Shown here: one piece after another, positions 32,454 to 40,296 of the stretch | Layout of the letters: each line of letters begins with the position of its first letter | Numbering within the stretch: the first letter of the stretch is position 1 | Origin: DSCS01 sp035391585 | GTDB lineage: Bacteria > Macinerneyibacteriota > Macinerneyibacteria > Macinerneyibacteriales > DSCS01 | Reading direction: 5' to 3' | DNA length: 64,000 bases | NCBI GenBank assembly: GCA_964574875.1 | Contig: CAZNOX010000005.1 | Span: forward strand, 1-64,000 | Made by a program: the position numbers and the translations under genes | The notes under the pieces: model-generated | What the model saw: the letters and a program-made list of their open reading frames with translations, nothing else | Database searches by the model: none | What the model was told of the DNA's origin: nothing

Positions 32454-33409
32454 TAACGCCGCAGAATACCCGGAGGCAGACCGGCATCGATGAGATAGTA
32501 GAGATTGGAGAGAAGACGGTACAGGGTCATATCATTGATCCGGTTTCCCTTCTCAGTGAGGTTCCATCGCGGGGCGATGAGTCCTGCTTTTGACATGATT
32601 CCCGGATATTCGAAATTTCCGTCAAATGAGATATCAATGATCACGGCTCCCTGGGCGATATCCTCTGTGGGAACGGTAAAGGGGCCCGGGACAGCGGAGA
32701 TGACCACATCAGAATTGCGGCATAACGAGAGGACTTCCCTGAAGGGGGTATGACGGTGGCAGACGCGGACAGAACCGTTCTCGTTGAGCAGCATAAGAGC
32801 CAGGGAGCGTCCCACAGCCAGTGAATCGTTGATGATAGTGAACCGTTTTCCTGTAATGGTGAAGGGATTGTCCTGAAACTCCCGGGGATAAGCCCCGCTC
32901 TTTTTCTTTTCCTCTTCAAAAAGAAGAGCATACCGCTTGAAGATGTAGAGGATGCCTTTGGCTGTGGGGGGGATCACGAGTTTCTTCAGCTTCAGGGGGT
33001 CTTTGAACTGTTCAAACTGGACAAGATAACCGAGGTTTGTGTGGTGAAGGCCTTCCACATCTTTAGAGGGAGAGACAGCATTCATAAACCGGGTATCTTT
33101 TCCCCTGAAGGGCGTGGGATAGAGAATCATGACCCCATGGACCTCCTCATCCTGGTTGAGCTCGTGGATCGTCTTTTCCATCTGCCGGATGTCGCTGCAG
33201 AAGTGAGAATGAAAGGCGGTCTGACGGGATTGGCAGAACCGCCGGATTCCCCGCATGTAGGAGAGGGATCCCGGATCCTCCCCTGCCATGACCACGGCCA
33301 GGGAAGGTGTGATCCCCAGTTTCCCGTAGAACTCCTGCTTTCTCAGAAACTCAGGTTCGTCGAACGTCTCGATAAGGCGGGAGACATTGATGATATTCTC
33401 ATTGCTCAT
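32444..33409 (-). CDS. Divergent FolD-like methylenetetrahydrofolate dehydrogenase homologue
   Basis: 321 residues. The overall FolD pattern is present: LAVVMAGEDPGSLSYM, KDVEGLHHTNLGYL, PPTAKGI, then a Rossmann half with IINDSLAVGRSLALMLL, VICHRHTP-like and SDVVISAVPGP motifs. Several catalytic positions of bifunctional FolD differ: the lysine four residues after Y51 is I55, the glutamine of the VQLP strand is Tyr (MILYPTP), the DVDG motif reads DVEG, and the GGVGPMT motif is reduced to NDMT. An insertion precedes the nucleotide-binding half, recalling the monofunctional yeast-type enzyme. Cyclohydrolase activity is unlikely; a dehydrogenase or another role remains possible. It converges on thiF with 10 bp overlap. 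Confidence 0.75.
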   Translation of the reverse strand: MSNENIINVSRLIETFDEPEFLRKQEFYGKLGITPSLAVVMAGEDPGSLSYMRGIRRFCQSRQTAFHSHFCSDIRQMEKTIHELNQDEEVHGVMILYPTPFRGKDTRFMNAVSPSKDVEGLHHTNLGYLVQFEQFKDPLKLKKLVIPPTAKGILYIFKRYALLFEEEKKKSGAYPREFQDNPFTITGKRFTIINDSLAVGRSLALMLLNENGSVRVCHRHTPFREVLSLCRNSDVVISAVPGPFTVPTEDIAQGAVIIDISFDGNFEYPGIMSKAGLIAPRWNLTEKGNRINDMTLYRLLSNLYYLIDAGLPPGILRRYQA

Positions 33410-33830
33410 GCTGTTCCTCCTTTTGAAAAGGGATGCGGAGGTCTTTGAGGAGGTTGCCCCGATAGAGGTAGAGATGCCCGTCAGGCCCTTTGATGAAGGT
33501 CAGTGGCGCCGGAGATGTGATGATCCCCAGGGCATAGGGGGTCTCATTGATCATCAGGGTGATATCCTCGGAAAGTCTCAGAGAGTCCCGTCCCCGTTCC
33601 ACCAGGATATTTTTCAGAAAGGCCCGCTCCTTTCCCGTCACAGGGTACTTTTCTCCCAGGACAAAGAGGGCCACCGTGTCCCGGGGTTCGAGCTCTCCGA
33701 ATATTTTTGACGGGAGAGAGGCGTAGCGGCCTCCGGTCACCGTATGAAAGATGAAAAAGAGAAGAGCAAGCCCGGCCATAAGAAGAAGGACATAGAGAGG
33801 GTGTTTTTTAAACGTAAAAGCGATGGCCAT
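33399..33830 (-). CDS. Small membrane-anchored protein of unknown function
   Basis: 143 residues. One hydrophobic helix covers residues 10-31 (HPLYVLLLMAGLALLFFIFH), followed by a soluble domain of about 110 residues with beta character (DTVALFVLGEKYPVTGKERAFL, LMINETPYALGI). The topology suggests an anchored periplasmic domain. I recognise no family. It begins 2 nt after the stop of the kinase-like gene and overlaps the FolD-like start by 11 bp, so the three form one operon. It may be an accessory to the receptor encoded upstream. Confidence 0.7.
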   Translation of the reverse strand: MAIAFTFKKHPLYVLLLMAGLALLFFIFHTVTGGRYASLPSKIFGELEPRDTVALFVLGEKYPVTGKERAFLKNILVERGRDSLRLSEDITLMINETPYALGIITSPAPLTFIKGPDGHLYLYRGNLLKDLRIPFQKEEQHEQ

Positions 33831-33832
33831 AA

Positions 33833-36118
33833 TCAGGGCAGGATCAGTGTCAGGGTCAATCCTGCGTCAGTCTGGCGGATATCAAGGTCTCCTCCATGAG
33901 CCCGTGCGATATCACGTGTCAGAAAGAGAAAGACGCTGTAACGGTCCAGGGTCTCCTCCAGGGCTCCCCGGACAGCCTCCTGCTGATAATCAGAGAGGGT
34001 GGTCACCAGGAAAAAACGGCCCTCCCGTGAGGCTGTCTGGATCGTCAGGCGGGCCTTGTCCTGGGCAGCCTGGGCGACAAAGAGGAAGAGATTGAACAGG
34101 CCCAGGCTGACAAGGGTCTTGTCAAACCGGATCGAGGGGGCCTCTTTCAGGTCAGCCTGGACGGAACAGCGCTTTTCACGCAGATCCTGCTTGACCAGGT
34201 CAAAACTTCTCTTGATGTAGTCGGCGATATCTCCGAAATCACTTTCCAACTCCATATCCTTTCCGAAGACAAGAAGATCCCGGATCAGAAAGTTGAGGGA
34301 GGTGAGTTCTTTGCGCATAAGAAGGAGAAGGCGCTTTTCGTTATCATCAAAGATCAGCGGGAGAAGCGTCTTGATGGCTTTTCCTGTTCTGGAGAGTGAG
34401 ACGGCCATGGGTGCTGTGATATATTCCAGGGCCGGGGATTCCCCATGCCGGTCGGCTTTTTCCTGATAGGCGATGTTTTCACGGTTCAGGCGGTTGATCT
34501 CTGTCTCGTAGCGTCTGATGGTGGCTTCGGCTTCCTGAAGAGCCAGAACCTTCTCATTCTGGATCTCTGTCACGTCGGTGATGGAGAAAAGAAGGTCATA
34601 CTGGCCCTGATCGCTGAGCAGGATGGGGCTCACAGAAAAAGAGAATGTCCTGTTTTTTCCCGCTACAGTGAATGTCCTGCTCTTTCCCTCCTGAACCAGG
34701 GTGTCCAGGGGGGTTGTGTCGATCCCCATGTTCACAAGAAAATCCATGATATTGAACTCATCATCTTCGATGAGGAGGAGGGACCGGGCCGCCTCGTTCG
34801 CCTTTTTCATCTGGCCGTTCTGAGCCGTCCAGAGAAAACCCACGGCCGTCTTATTGAACCCCTTTTCATTATAGACTTTACTCCGGATCGCCTCGATACG
34901 GTCCTGGTGAAGCAGGAGGGTCTGTTTGAAGAGTTTGATGAAGATATCGAAGATATCCAGCTTGATGTGGGACAGCTGAGATTTGGGAAGAAGGAGTGTG
35001 GCGTTCTCGGACAGGGGATAGACGATATAGGCATGGATGGAGGTGTCTTCCTCGCTGATAATGGATGAGAGGTCGAACTCATCGAGGAGGGACTTCTCTT
35101 CCATGGAGAAGAGTTTTTCAAGATTGGGGTTTGTCGGGATCATGGACGAATCCAGGCCTCTGAAATAGAGGACCTGCCTTGTGTCCTTCACAAAAAGGTG
35201 GACACTCTCGATGGTGAGTTCGTTGACCAGGAAAGAGAGAAAGAACTGGTACTGTTTCACCGGGGTCTGCTCCCGGGAGACGGCATGGAGTGTGTGACAG
35301 AAGGAGAGGACTTTCTTCTTCTCCACCGCTGAGTCGGAGTAATCTCTCTGTGTGGAATCGAGGAAATAGTTGACACTCTCCTTGACGTTTTTCAGCGGGT
35401 CGTTGTTCTTAATGTCGAAACGGAGGTCTGCATTCCCTTTCTCCACCTGCTCGAAAAAGGATGTGAGGGAGGGGATATCCACGCGCCGGGCGTTACGGAG
35501 GACCAGCCAGGCGGCAAAAAGGCCCAGGGCCAGCAAGGCTCCCTGGATGATCAGGAGAGAATCCATCCGCGGACGTGCGGGAGAATGGAGGACAAGGGTA
35601 AACCCGGTATCGTCAAGGGGGAGAGACCTGACGATGATCCGCGGATCCTCAGAGTAATCGCGGAGAGCAGGAGCCGGGTCGCGGAGAAGGGAGACATAGG
35701 GTTGCATGGAGGTCTCCACGAAGGACTCCAGGTCGATCCCTGCTTCGATCCGTCTGCCCCCCGGCAGTGTCCTGGATAGGCTGAACGAGTCCGTCCGCTG
35801 TCCTGCAATGGCCACAGGGACACCGGAGGCATCACTGTATTCAAGCCAGGCGAACTGCGACAGATTGCCTTCGAGGATTCCCGAGATCTCTTCAGCTGAT
35901 GTCCTTGTGCTCAGGGATCCGGCCAATCCGTCCAGAGCAGCCTCTTTGGATGCCAGCCCCTGGAAGACAGCATCATACTGACGGGAAAGGCTTTGAGCGG
36001 CCTCTTTTTCAGCTTCGCTTCTGGCCCTGGACAGGAGCAGAGGTTTGATGACTTCCTGGGTATTGAAGAGCGCCAGCCCCAGAACGGCTAAAATAAGAAT
36101 TATCTTGATATATTTCAT
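33833..36118 (-). CDS. Membrane receptor with PAS domain and degenerate histidine-kinase-like C-terminus
   Basis: 761 residues, with aagggggg before the ATG. A first transmembrane helix covers residues 5-22. A periplasmic sensor of about 160 residues follows (residues 25-185), then a second helix at about 188-207 and a HAMP-like linker. A cytosolic GAF-like stretch spans about 265-400, a PAS domain about 420-525 and a coiled coil about 525-560. The last 200 residues follow kinase layout (KELTSLNFLIRDLLVFG, then SLGLFNLFLFVAQAAQD and FLTRDIARAHGGDLDIRQTDAGLTLTLI). The phosphoacceptor His and the DxGxG/GxGL ATP motifs are missing. It is probably a pseudokinase receptor that signals by conformation. 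Confidence 0.78.
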   Translation of the reverse strand: MKYIKIILILAVLGLALFNTQEVIKPLLLSRARSEAEKEAAQSLSRQYDAVFQGLASKEAALDGLAGSLSTRTSAEEISGILEGNLSQFAWLEYSDASGVPVAIAGQRTDSFSLSRTLPGGRRIEAGIDLESFVETSMQPYVSLLRDPAPALRDYSEDPRIIVRSLPLDDTGFTLVLHSPARPRMDSLLIIQGALLALGLFAAWLVLRNARRVDIPSLTSFFEQVEKGNADLRFDIKNNDPLKNVKESVNYFLDSTQRDYSDSAVEKKKVLSFCHTLHAVSREQTPVKQYQFFLSFLVNELTIESVHLFVKDTRQVLYFRGLDSSMIPTNPNLEKLFSMEEKSLLDEFDLSSIISEEDTSIHAYIVYPLSENATLLLPKSQLSHIKLDIFDIFIKLFKQTLLLHQDRIEAIRSKVYNEKGFNKTAVGFLWTAQNGQMKKANEAARSLLLIEDDEFNIMDFLVNMGIDTTPLDTLVQEGKSRTFTVAGKNRTFSFSVSPILLSDQGQYDLLFSITDVTEIQNEKVLALQEAEATIRRYETEINRLNRENIAYQEKADRHGESPALEYITAPMAVSLSRTGKAIKTLLPLIFDDNEKRLLLLMRKELTSLNFLIRDLLVFGKDMELESDFGDIADYIKRSFDLVKQDLREKRCSVQADLKEAPSIRFDKTLVSLGLFNLFLFVAQAAQDKARLTIQTASREGRFFLVTTLSDYQQEAVRGALEETLDRYSVFLFLTRDIARAHGGDLDIRQTDAGLTLTLILP

Positions 36119-36149
36119 GTACCCCCCTTATAAAAGCAGATTATATACG

Positions 36150-36177
36150 ATTATAAACATTCTGTATGAAAATTCAA
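36150..36177 (-). promoter_or_regulatory. Promoter of the degenerate-kinase operon
   Basis: Minus strand: -35 TTGAAT (36177-36172), 16-nt spacer, -10 TATAAT (36155-36150). The leader is about 25 nt and contains the aagggggg ribosome site. Confidence 0.65.
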
Positions 36178-36221
36178 GGAAATAAGGGGAAAAAGAGATT
36201 TCCCGGAGGGGAAGAGGGAGC

Positions 36222-37085
36222 CTAACTCTGGAGAAGAGCGTGGATATCGGCTTTTTCTCCCCGTCCCAGGGCATAGACTGCTTTTTTCAGGGCCCTGGCC
36301 AGCGTGGATTCGGGAATATTCTTAAAAAGGTCTGCGGGAATGATCTGGCCGATGGTGATGGAGATGGACGTGGATTTTTTTTTGAAGATCTCCCGGGGAA
36401 GCATCAATGCCGCCAGTCTGCGGTGGATCAGTGTGAAGATGTAGTAAAAAAAGGAGTTCTTGGCGTGAATGAACATGGGGACGATGGGGCACCGGAAGCG
36501 TTTAGCGAAGAAAAAGGCCCCGGCCATCCATTTAGGGTCTTTCAGGCCGTCCGGCCTGATCCGGGAGACTCCTCCGGCAGGGAAAAAGAGGACGCATCCG
36601 TTGTTTTTCAGCGTCTCCGAGACTTCGCGGACCGTGGAGACGGGGATATGGTCTTTTTTCCTGTTGTAGGGGACAAAAACGCCTTTGAGGTTATCCACGT
36701 TCATGAGAATATCATTGACGATGATCTTCACATCGTCACGCACTTCATGGATGACTTTGAGAAGCGCCAGGCCGTCGAGCCCCCCCAGGGGATGGTTGGC
36801 GATACCCACGAAAGGCCCCTGTGCGGGAATATTCTTCAGCTCCCGTTTTTTGACCATGACAGTGAAACCGATGTCGGCAAAAAAGGCTTCGATGAAGTCG
36901 ATATCCTGAAAATGGCGGAACTTGTGCATCACATCATTAATATCGCGGATCCTGAGAAAACGCTCCAGAAAGCGGACAAGCCAATCCCTGATCTTGCCCG
37001 GAAGAGCGCTGTAGAGTTCGGGGATGGCCTGACGGGCCAGTTTATTGATATCGATCAGTTTTTGTTTCAGAATCATCTTTTTCAT
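36222..37085 (-). CDS. Lysophospholipid acyltransferase-family protein (PlsC-like)
   Basis: 287 residues. The acyltransferase domain has ANHPLGGLDGLALL, a NHx(4)D variant in which the His and Asp are the catalytic pair. The second block VPYNRKK and the third block FFPAGGVSRI follow, then PIVPMFI. This pattern resembles membrane-associated acyltransferases annotated as hemolysin or ornithine-lipid acyltransferase in other bacteria. It probably acylates a lyso-lipid at the inner face of the membrane. No transmembrane helix is obvious. The gene is monocistronic with its own promoter; the leader is only about 7 nt if the first ATG is used. Substrate unknown. Confidence 0.82.
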   Translation of the reverse strand: MKKMILKQKLIDINKLARQAIPELYSALPGKIRDWLVRFLERFLRIRDINDVMHKFRHFQDIDFIEAFFADIGFTVMVKKRELKNIPAQGPFVGIANHPLGGLDGLALLKVIHEVRDDVKIIVNDILMNVDNLKGVFVPYNRKKDHIPVSTVREVSETLKNNGCVLFFPAGGVSRIRPDGLKDPKWMAGAFFFAKRFRCPIVPMFIHAKNSFFYYIFTLIHRRLAALMLPREIFKKKSTSISITIGQIIPADLFKNIPESTLARALKKAVYALGRGEKADIHALLQS

Positions 37086-37099
37086 AATCCACCATCTCT

Positions 37100-37128
37100 A
37101 TATTAATTCCGAAAATGAGATTTATCAA
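37100..37128 (-). promoter_or_regulatory. Promoter of the acyltransferase gene
   Basis: Minus strand: -35 TTGATA (37128-37123), 17-nt spacer, -10 TAATAT (37105-37100). Fourteen bases lie between the -10 box and the ATG at 37085. Confidence 0.5.
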
Positions 37129-37158
37129 CAGGTTTCTCCCTTCAGTCCACAAAGAAAC

Positions 37159-37186
37159 TTGAATGTCGCTGAAACTGTGGTATGCT
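37159..37186 (+). promoter_or_regulatory. Promoter of the DUF4388 gene
   Basis: -35 TTGAAT (37159-37164), 16-nt spacer, -10 TATGCT (37181-37186). The ATG at 37206 follows an aaggaga site. Confidence 0.55.
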
Positions 37187-37205
37187 AAAAAACAAGGAGA
37201 CTTTC

Positions 37206-38321
37206 ATGGCTTTAAACGGAAATTTAAAGGATTTCAGGCTTGAAGACATTTTTCAGTTCCTCGGCCTGGGACAATATATCGGCTGTCTGAGGATCACCCG
37301 GAGAAACGGGATCATCGGCGAGATCTTTTTTGAAAAAAGTACGGTGGTCCACGCCAGGACAGGAAACACCAAAGGGGAGCAGGCCATTTATGCCATGTTC
37401 GACTGGGAAGAAGGAGAGTTTATCTTTGACCTGAACCTTGTCCCCCCTCAAACCACCATCGACCAGAACTGGCAGGGGATCATCCTGGAAGCGGCCCGTC
37501 TGAGTGATGAACGCTCCCGGGAAGGAGGAATTGCACAAGAGACCGGCGCCCCTGCAGGGGTCTCGCAGACCGGCGATTTTGACTTTCCTCTTTTTCAGGA
37601 AGAAGAGCCTGTCAAACCCGGCGAACCCTCTCATGACGATCTCATCGAGACCACATTCAAAGAAAAAAGCCCGTCTCCTCCTCCTCCTGACTCCGGGGAA
37701 GCCGGAGAAGGGGAGAAAATAAAGACAAGCGGACTCTTTTCTGCCCTCTCGGAAAAAAAGGAGAAAAAGAAGAGCGAGGAAGAGAGTGACGTCCGCTCTC
37801 ATGCGTTGGGGAAGATCGGCGTCTCATCGGAAGACAGCGGGATCCTGGACAAGCTTCGCGGCTTCCAGATCAATACCGGAAACCGGGAATCGGAACAGGA
37901 ACCGAAAAATGACGGGGAGTTCATGGTCTTCGCGGTGAATACCTTTTTGAAAGAGGCTCAGACCACATTCAATATTGCCGCTTCCGATTGCATCAGCGAC
38001 ATGAAGGGCTGTTTGTCTCAATCAGGACTCTCAGCGGTTCTCACCCTGCGGGAGGACGGAACTCTTCATCTGCACGGAGCTGTGGGGCGTGAAGGGATAC
38101 CGGCGTTCTGCCGTCTGCTGGAACTCATGATGGAACAATGCCGGCATGTGGACTCTGTGAAAAGTATCATCCTGTTCTTGAAAAACTACTATCAGGGGCT
38201 TTCGGGGAAAGAGCGCCTGATGGAAAAACGCTTCGGCTATCCCCTCCTCTCCGTCAAAGACGTCGTGGATACCTTTGTGGACCGACTGCGTCAGGAAGAC
38301 GATTCTTTTATTTCCGAGTGA
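37206..38321 (+). CDS. DUF4388 (PATAN-like) domain protein
   Basis: 371 residues from the ATG at 37206 behind aaggaga; the ORF's first ATG at 37182 overlaps the -10 box. Residues 2-105 form a DUF4388 domain: ALNGNLKDFRLEDIFQFLGL, GCLRITRRNG, and WEEGEFIFDLNL. This domain occurs in signalling proteins, often with receivers or GAF domains. The middle (about 110-240) is low-complexity, rich in Glu, Lys, Pro and Ser, and probably disordered. The C-terminal 130 residues form a compact alpha/beta domain (ALTLREDGTLHLHG-like) that I do not recognise. It is a stand-alone gene. A signalling or motility-regulation role is a family-based guess. Confidence 0.8.
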   Translation: MALNGNLKDFRLEDIFQFLGLGQYIGCLRITRRNGIIGEIFFEKSTVVHARTGNTKGEQAIYAMFDWEEGEFIFDLNLVPPQTTIDQNWQGIILEAARLSDERSREGGIAQETGAPAGVSQTGDFDFPLFQEEEPVKPGEPSHDDLIETTFKEKSPSPPPPDSGEAGEGEKIKTSGLFSALSEKKEKKKSEEESDVRSHALGKIGVSSEDSGILDKLRGFQINTGNRESEQEPKNDGEFMVFAVNTFLKEAQTTFNIAASDCISDMKGCLSQSGLSAVLTLREDGTLHLHGAVGREGIPAFCRLLELMMEQCRHVDSVKSIILFLKNYYQGLSGKERLMEKRFGYPLLSVKDVVDTFVDRLRQEDDSFISE

Positions 38322-38328
38322 AACTTTC

Positions 38329-38357
38329 TTGCTTTTTTTTGTGTCTACTGTTATAGT
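38329..38357 (+). promoter_or_regulatory. Promoter of the ABC transporter operon
   Basis: -35 TTGCTT (38329-38334), 17-nt spacer, -10 TATAGT (38352-38357). It lies directly after the DUF4388 stop. Confidence 0.55.
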
Positions 38358-38371
38358 TAGCTAAAACAGTA
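38346..38371. promoter_or_regulatory. Inverted repeat over the -10 box, candidate GntR operator
   Basis: TACTGTT (38346-38352) and AACAGTA (38365-38371) are perfect 7-bp arms 12 nt apart, straddling the -10 hexamer. The third gene of the operon encodes a YtrA-type GntR repressor, so autoregulation through this site is likely. Confidence 0.55.
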
Positions 38372-38386
38372 AAACAAGGAGGTATT

Positions 38387-39229
38387 ATGTTAGCACTCGG
38401 TCATGTGACTTTCGGGTACAGCCCCGGCAAACCTCTGATCAAAGAGGAGACCCTCACCTTCGAACCGGGGAAGACCTACGGGATCATCGGGCGGAACGGA
38501 AGCGGGAAGACAACGTTGATGAATCTCATCTCCGGGCTTCTCACCGGATACCGCGGGTCGATACAACTCAACGGAATGGAAAGCAAAAGAAGAAGCAGGG
38601 CCTTTATGGAATCTCTCTACTATATTCCCGAGTCTCCTGTCCGTTCGGATCTGAAGATCAGGGCATTCTACCAGCTGGGGCCTTCTTATCCGGAGTGGGA
38701 CAGGGAGGTCTTCGACGCTCTTTTGAAAAAAAACAGCCTTGAGGAGGGGATGCCCTTGAAAAGCCTCTCCCACGGATGGCTGAAACGCGTCTATTTCTAT
38801 TTCGGGCTCTCTGTCCGGGCCAGGCTTTTTCTCATGGATGAAGTGAACGACGGCATGGATATGCCTGCACAAAAAGAGCTTGTGCGGGAGATGGTGGCCC
38901 ATCATGATCCTGACCGGATCGTCCTTCTGGCATCACATCATATGGAGGAGTGCCAGTCCCTCCTTGATGACATCCTTGTCATGGAAAAGGGGAGAGTGTG
39001 TTACTCGGGGCCCCTGGATGATGCCCTCAAGCTTACAGGATGGCTGGAGGCTTCGGATTATACAGGCTCCGAGGCTGACATTCTTGACCGGAAGGCCATC
39101 CTGGGAACGGATTATGTCCTCATCCGCAACCCTGAGCAATACGGAAAAGCGGCAAGGCCTGCTGACCTGGTCACCTTCCTTGAAGCTGTGACCATGGAGG
39201 GAAAGGAGTTCGCCTATGAAAAGAAATAG
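38387..39229 (+). CDS. ABC transporter ATP-binding protein (YtrB-like)
   Basis: 280 residues, after acaaggagg. Walker A is GRNGSGKTT, Walker B is LFLMDEVNDGMD and the switch histidine lies in LLASHHMEE. The signature motif reads SLSHGWLKR instead of LSGGQ; similar degenerate forms are seen in transporters paired with YtrA-type regulators. It energises the six-helix permease encoded next, with which it overlaps by 14 bp. The substrate is unknown; relatives respond to cell-wall-active compounds or salts. The gene has its own promoter with an operator. Confidence 0.88.
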   Translation: MLALGHVTFGYSPGKPLIKEETLTFEPGKTYGIIGRNGSGKTTLMNLISGLLTGYRGSIQLNGMESKRRSRAFMESLYYIPESPVRSDLKIRAFYQLGPSYPEWDREVFDALLKKNSLEEGMPLKSLSHGWLKRVYFYFGLSVRARLFLMDEVNDGMDMPAQKELVREMVAHHDPDRIVLLASHHMEECQSLLDDILVMEKGRVCYSGPLDDALKLTGWLEASDYTGSEADILDRKAILGTDYVLIRNPEQYGKAARPADLVTFLEAVTMEGKEFAYEKK

Positions 39230-39926
39230 CATGGTATCGTTTCTGGAATATCAGTTGAAGACCAGGTGGAGATCACTTCTCATCTCAGGCCCCTGTGTCT
39301 ATATCCTTCTCTACCTCATCACGCTCCTGGCTGCTCCCTTTGCCAGGGGAGGCGGGGACCTTATCCGCTTCATTGCAGAAGGAAACCTTTTCCTCATAGG
39401 AGCCGGACTGGCATTTACAGTCAATATGACCTTCGGCGTCATCGCTCATGTGAACAGGGCTGTGGGAAGCCGGAGGGCCTTTGTCCTCTTTCCTGCTTCA
39501 AAACAGGCGAAAGTCGCCGGGATCACTCTCTACAGCCTCCTCTGGATGGTAGCGAATATTGTGATCTGGCTGGCCCTCATGCTTCTTTCGGCCGTCGCCC
39601 GCGGGGAAGAGATCACCTTTGCCGGAGGAAAAGGGGCCGATCCCGTGGTTCTCATGGCTATTGCAGCGGCCATGGTCTCCTTCTCTCTCTTTGCCCTCTT
39701 TTTCGCTCTCATCAGGCAGCATCATGGCATCATGAACCTGCTTCTTTTCACAGGAGTGGTGGCCTTTGCTCTCTTTATGGGGCGTCTGTTCTGGAGCCTC
39801 TTCTCTCTTGCGGCCCCCTCAGCCGGAGGGGATGTCATGAGCCTTGGCTGCTTCCTTTTCCAGGGCGGGCTTTTTTACGGCCTGGCTTACCTGGCCCTGT
39901 CCAGGATGGCCTTCAGGGAGGATTGA
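39216..39926 (+). CDS. ABC-2-type transporter permease
   Basis: 236 residues, beginning inside the ATPase gene with ggaaaggag upstream. About six hydrophobic helices cover the chain (residues 18-38, 50-72, 95-125, 140-165, 172-200 and 207-228). No soluble domain is present. The layout of ATPase, permease and GntR regulator is that of ytr-like cassettes. It is probably an exporter or a lipid/peptide-sensing unit of the inner membrane. The substrate cannot be inferred. Confidence 0.82.
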   Translation: MKRNSMVSFLEYQLKTRWRSLLISGPCVYILLYLITLLAAPFARGGGDLIRFIAEGNLFLIGAGLAFTVNMTFGVIAHVNRAVGSRRAFVLFPASKQAKVAGITLYSLLWMVANIVIWLALMLLSAVARGEEITFAGGKGADPVVLMAIAAAMVSFSLFALFFALIRQHHGIMNLLLFTGVVAFALFMGRLFWSLFSLAAPSAGGDVMSLGCFLFQGGLFYGLAYLALSRMAFRED

Positions 39927-39927
39927 G

Positions 39928-40296
39928 ATGTTTGCGCACGACAAGCCCATTTATCAGCAGATCAGAGAGATCATCGTTACGGAGATCATCTCAGGGCGAT
40001 GGAAAGAGGGGACCTTTATCCCCAGTGTCCGGGCCCTGAGCACCGAACTCGGGGTGAATCCCAATACGGTCCTCCGTACACTGAGTGACCTTCAGAAAGA
40101 GGGCGTCCTGGAGATGGTGCGGGGAATAGGGAACCGCGTCATAGAAGGAGCAGAACGACAGCTCTCCAGAGAGTTGAAAGAAGAGTTCGAAGAGGGTGAG
40201 ATGGCTGCGTTCATCAGAAAGGCCCGACTTCTTGGTTTTACGCAAAAAGCGCTTTGCGCAGCTTTCGAAAGGAACTGGAACAATGAAAACAAATAA
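39928..40296 (+). CDS. GntR-family transcriptional regulator, YtrA type
   Basis: 122 residues from the ATG at 39928, 1 nt after the permease stop, with agggagg upstream. The winged helix-turn-helix is typical: PIYQQIREIIVTEIISGRW, then VRALSTELGVNPNTVLRTLSDLQKEG. The C-terminal part is only about 45 residues (helical), which marks the short YtrA subfamily that lacks a large ligand-binding domain. It most likely represses its own operon through the inverted repeat at 38346-38371. The end overlaps the next gene by 14 bp. Confidence 0.92.
   Translation: MFAHDKPIYQQIREIIVTEIISGRWKEGTFIPSVRALSTELGVNPNTVLRTLSDLQKEGVLEMVRGIGNRVIEGAERQLSRELKEEFEEGEMAAFIRKARLLGFTQKALCAAFERNWNNENK

Noticed and set aside
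38760..38800. Degenerate ABC signature as evidence of an inactive ATPase
   Set aside because: Similar LSHG-type signatures occur in GntR-linked ABC transporters, and the Walker motifs are intact.
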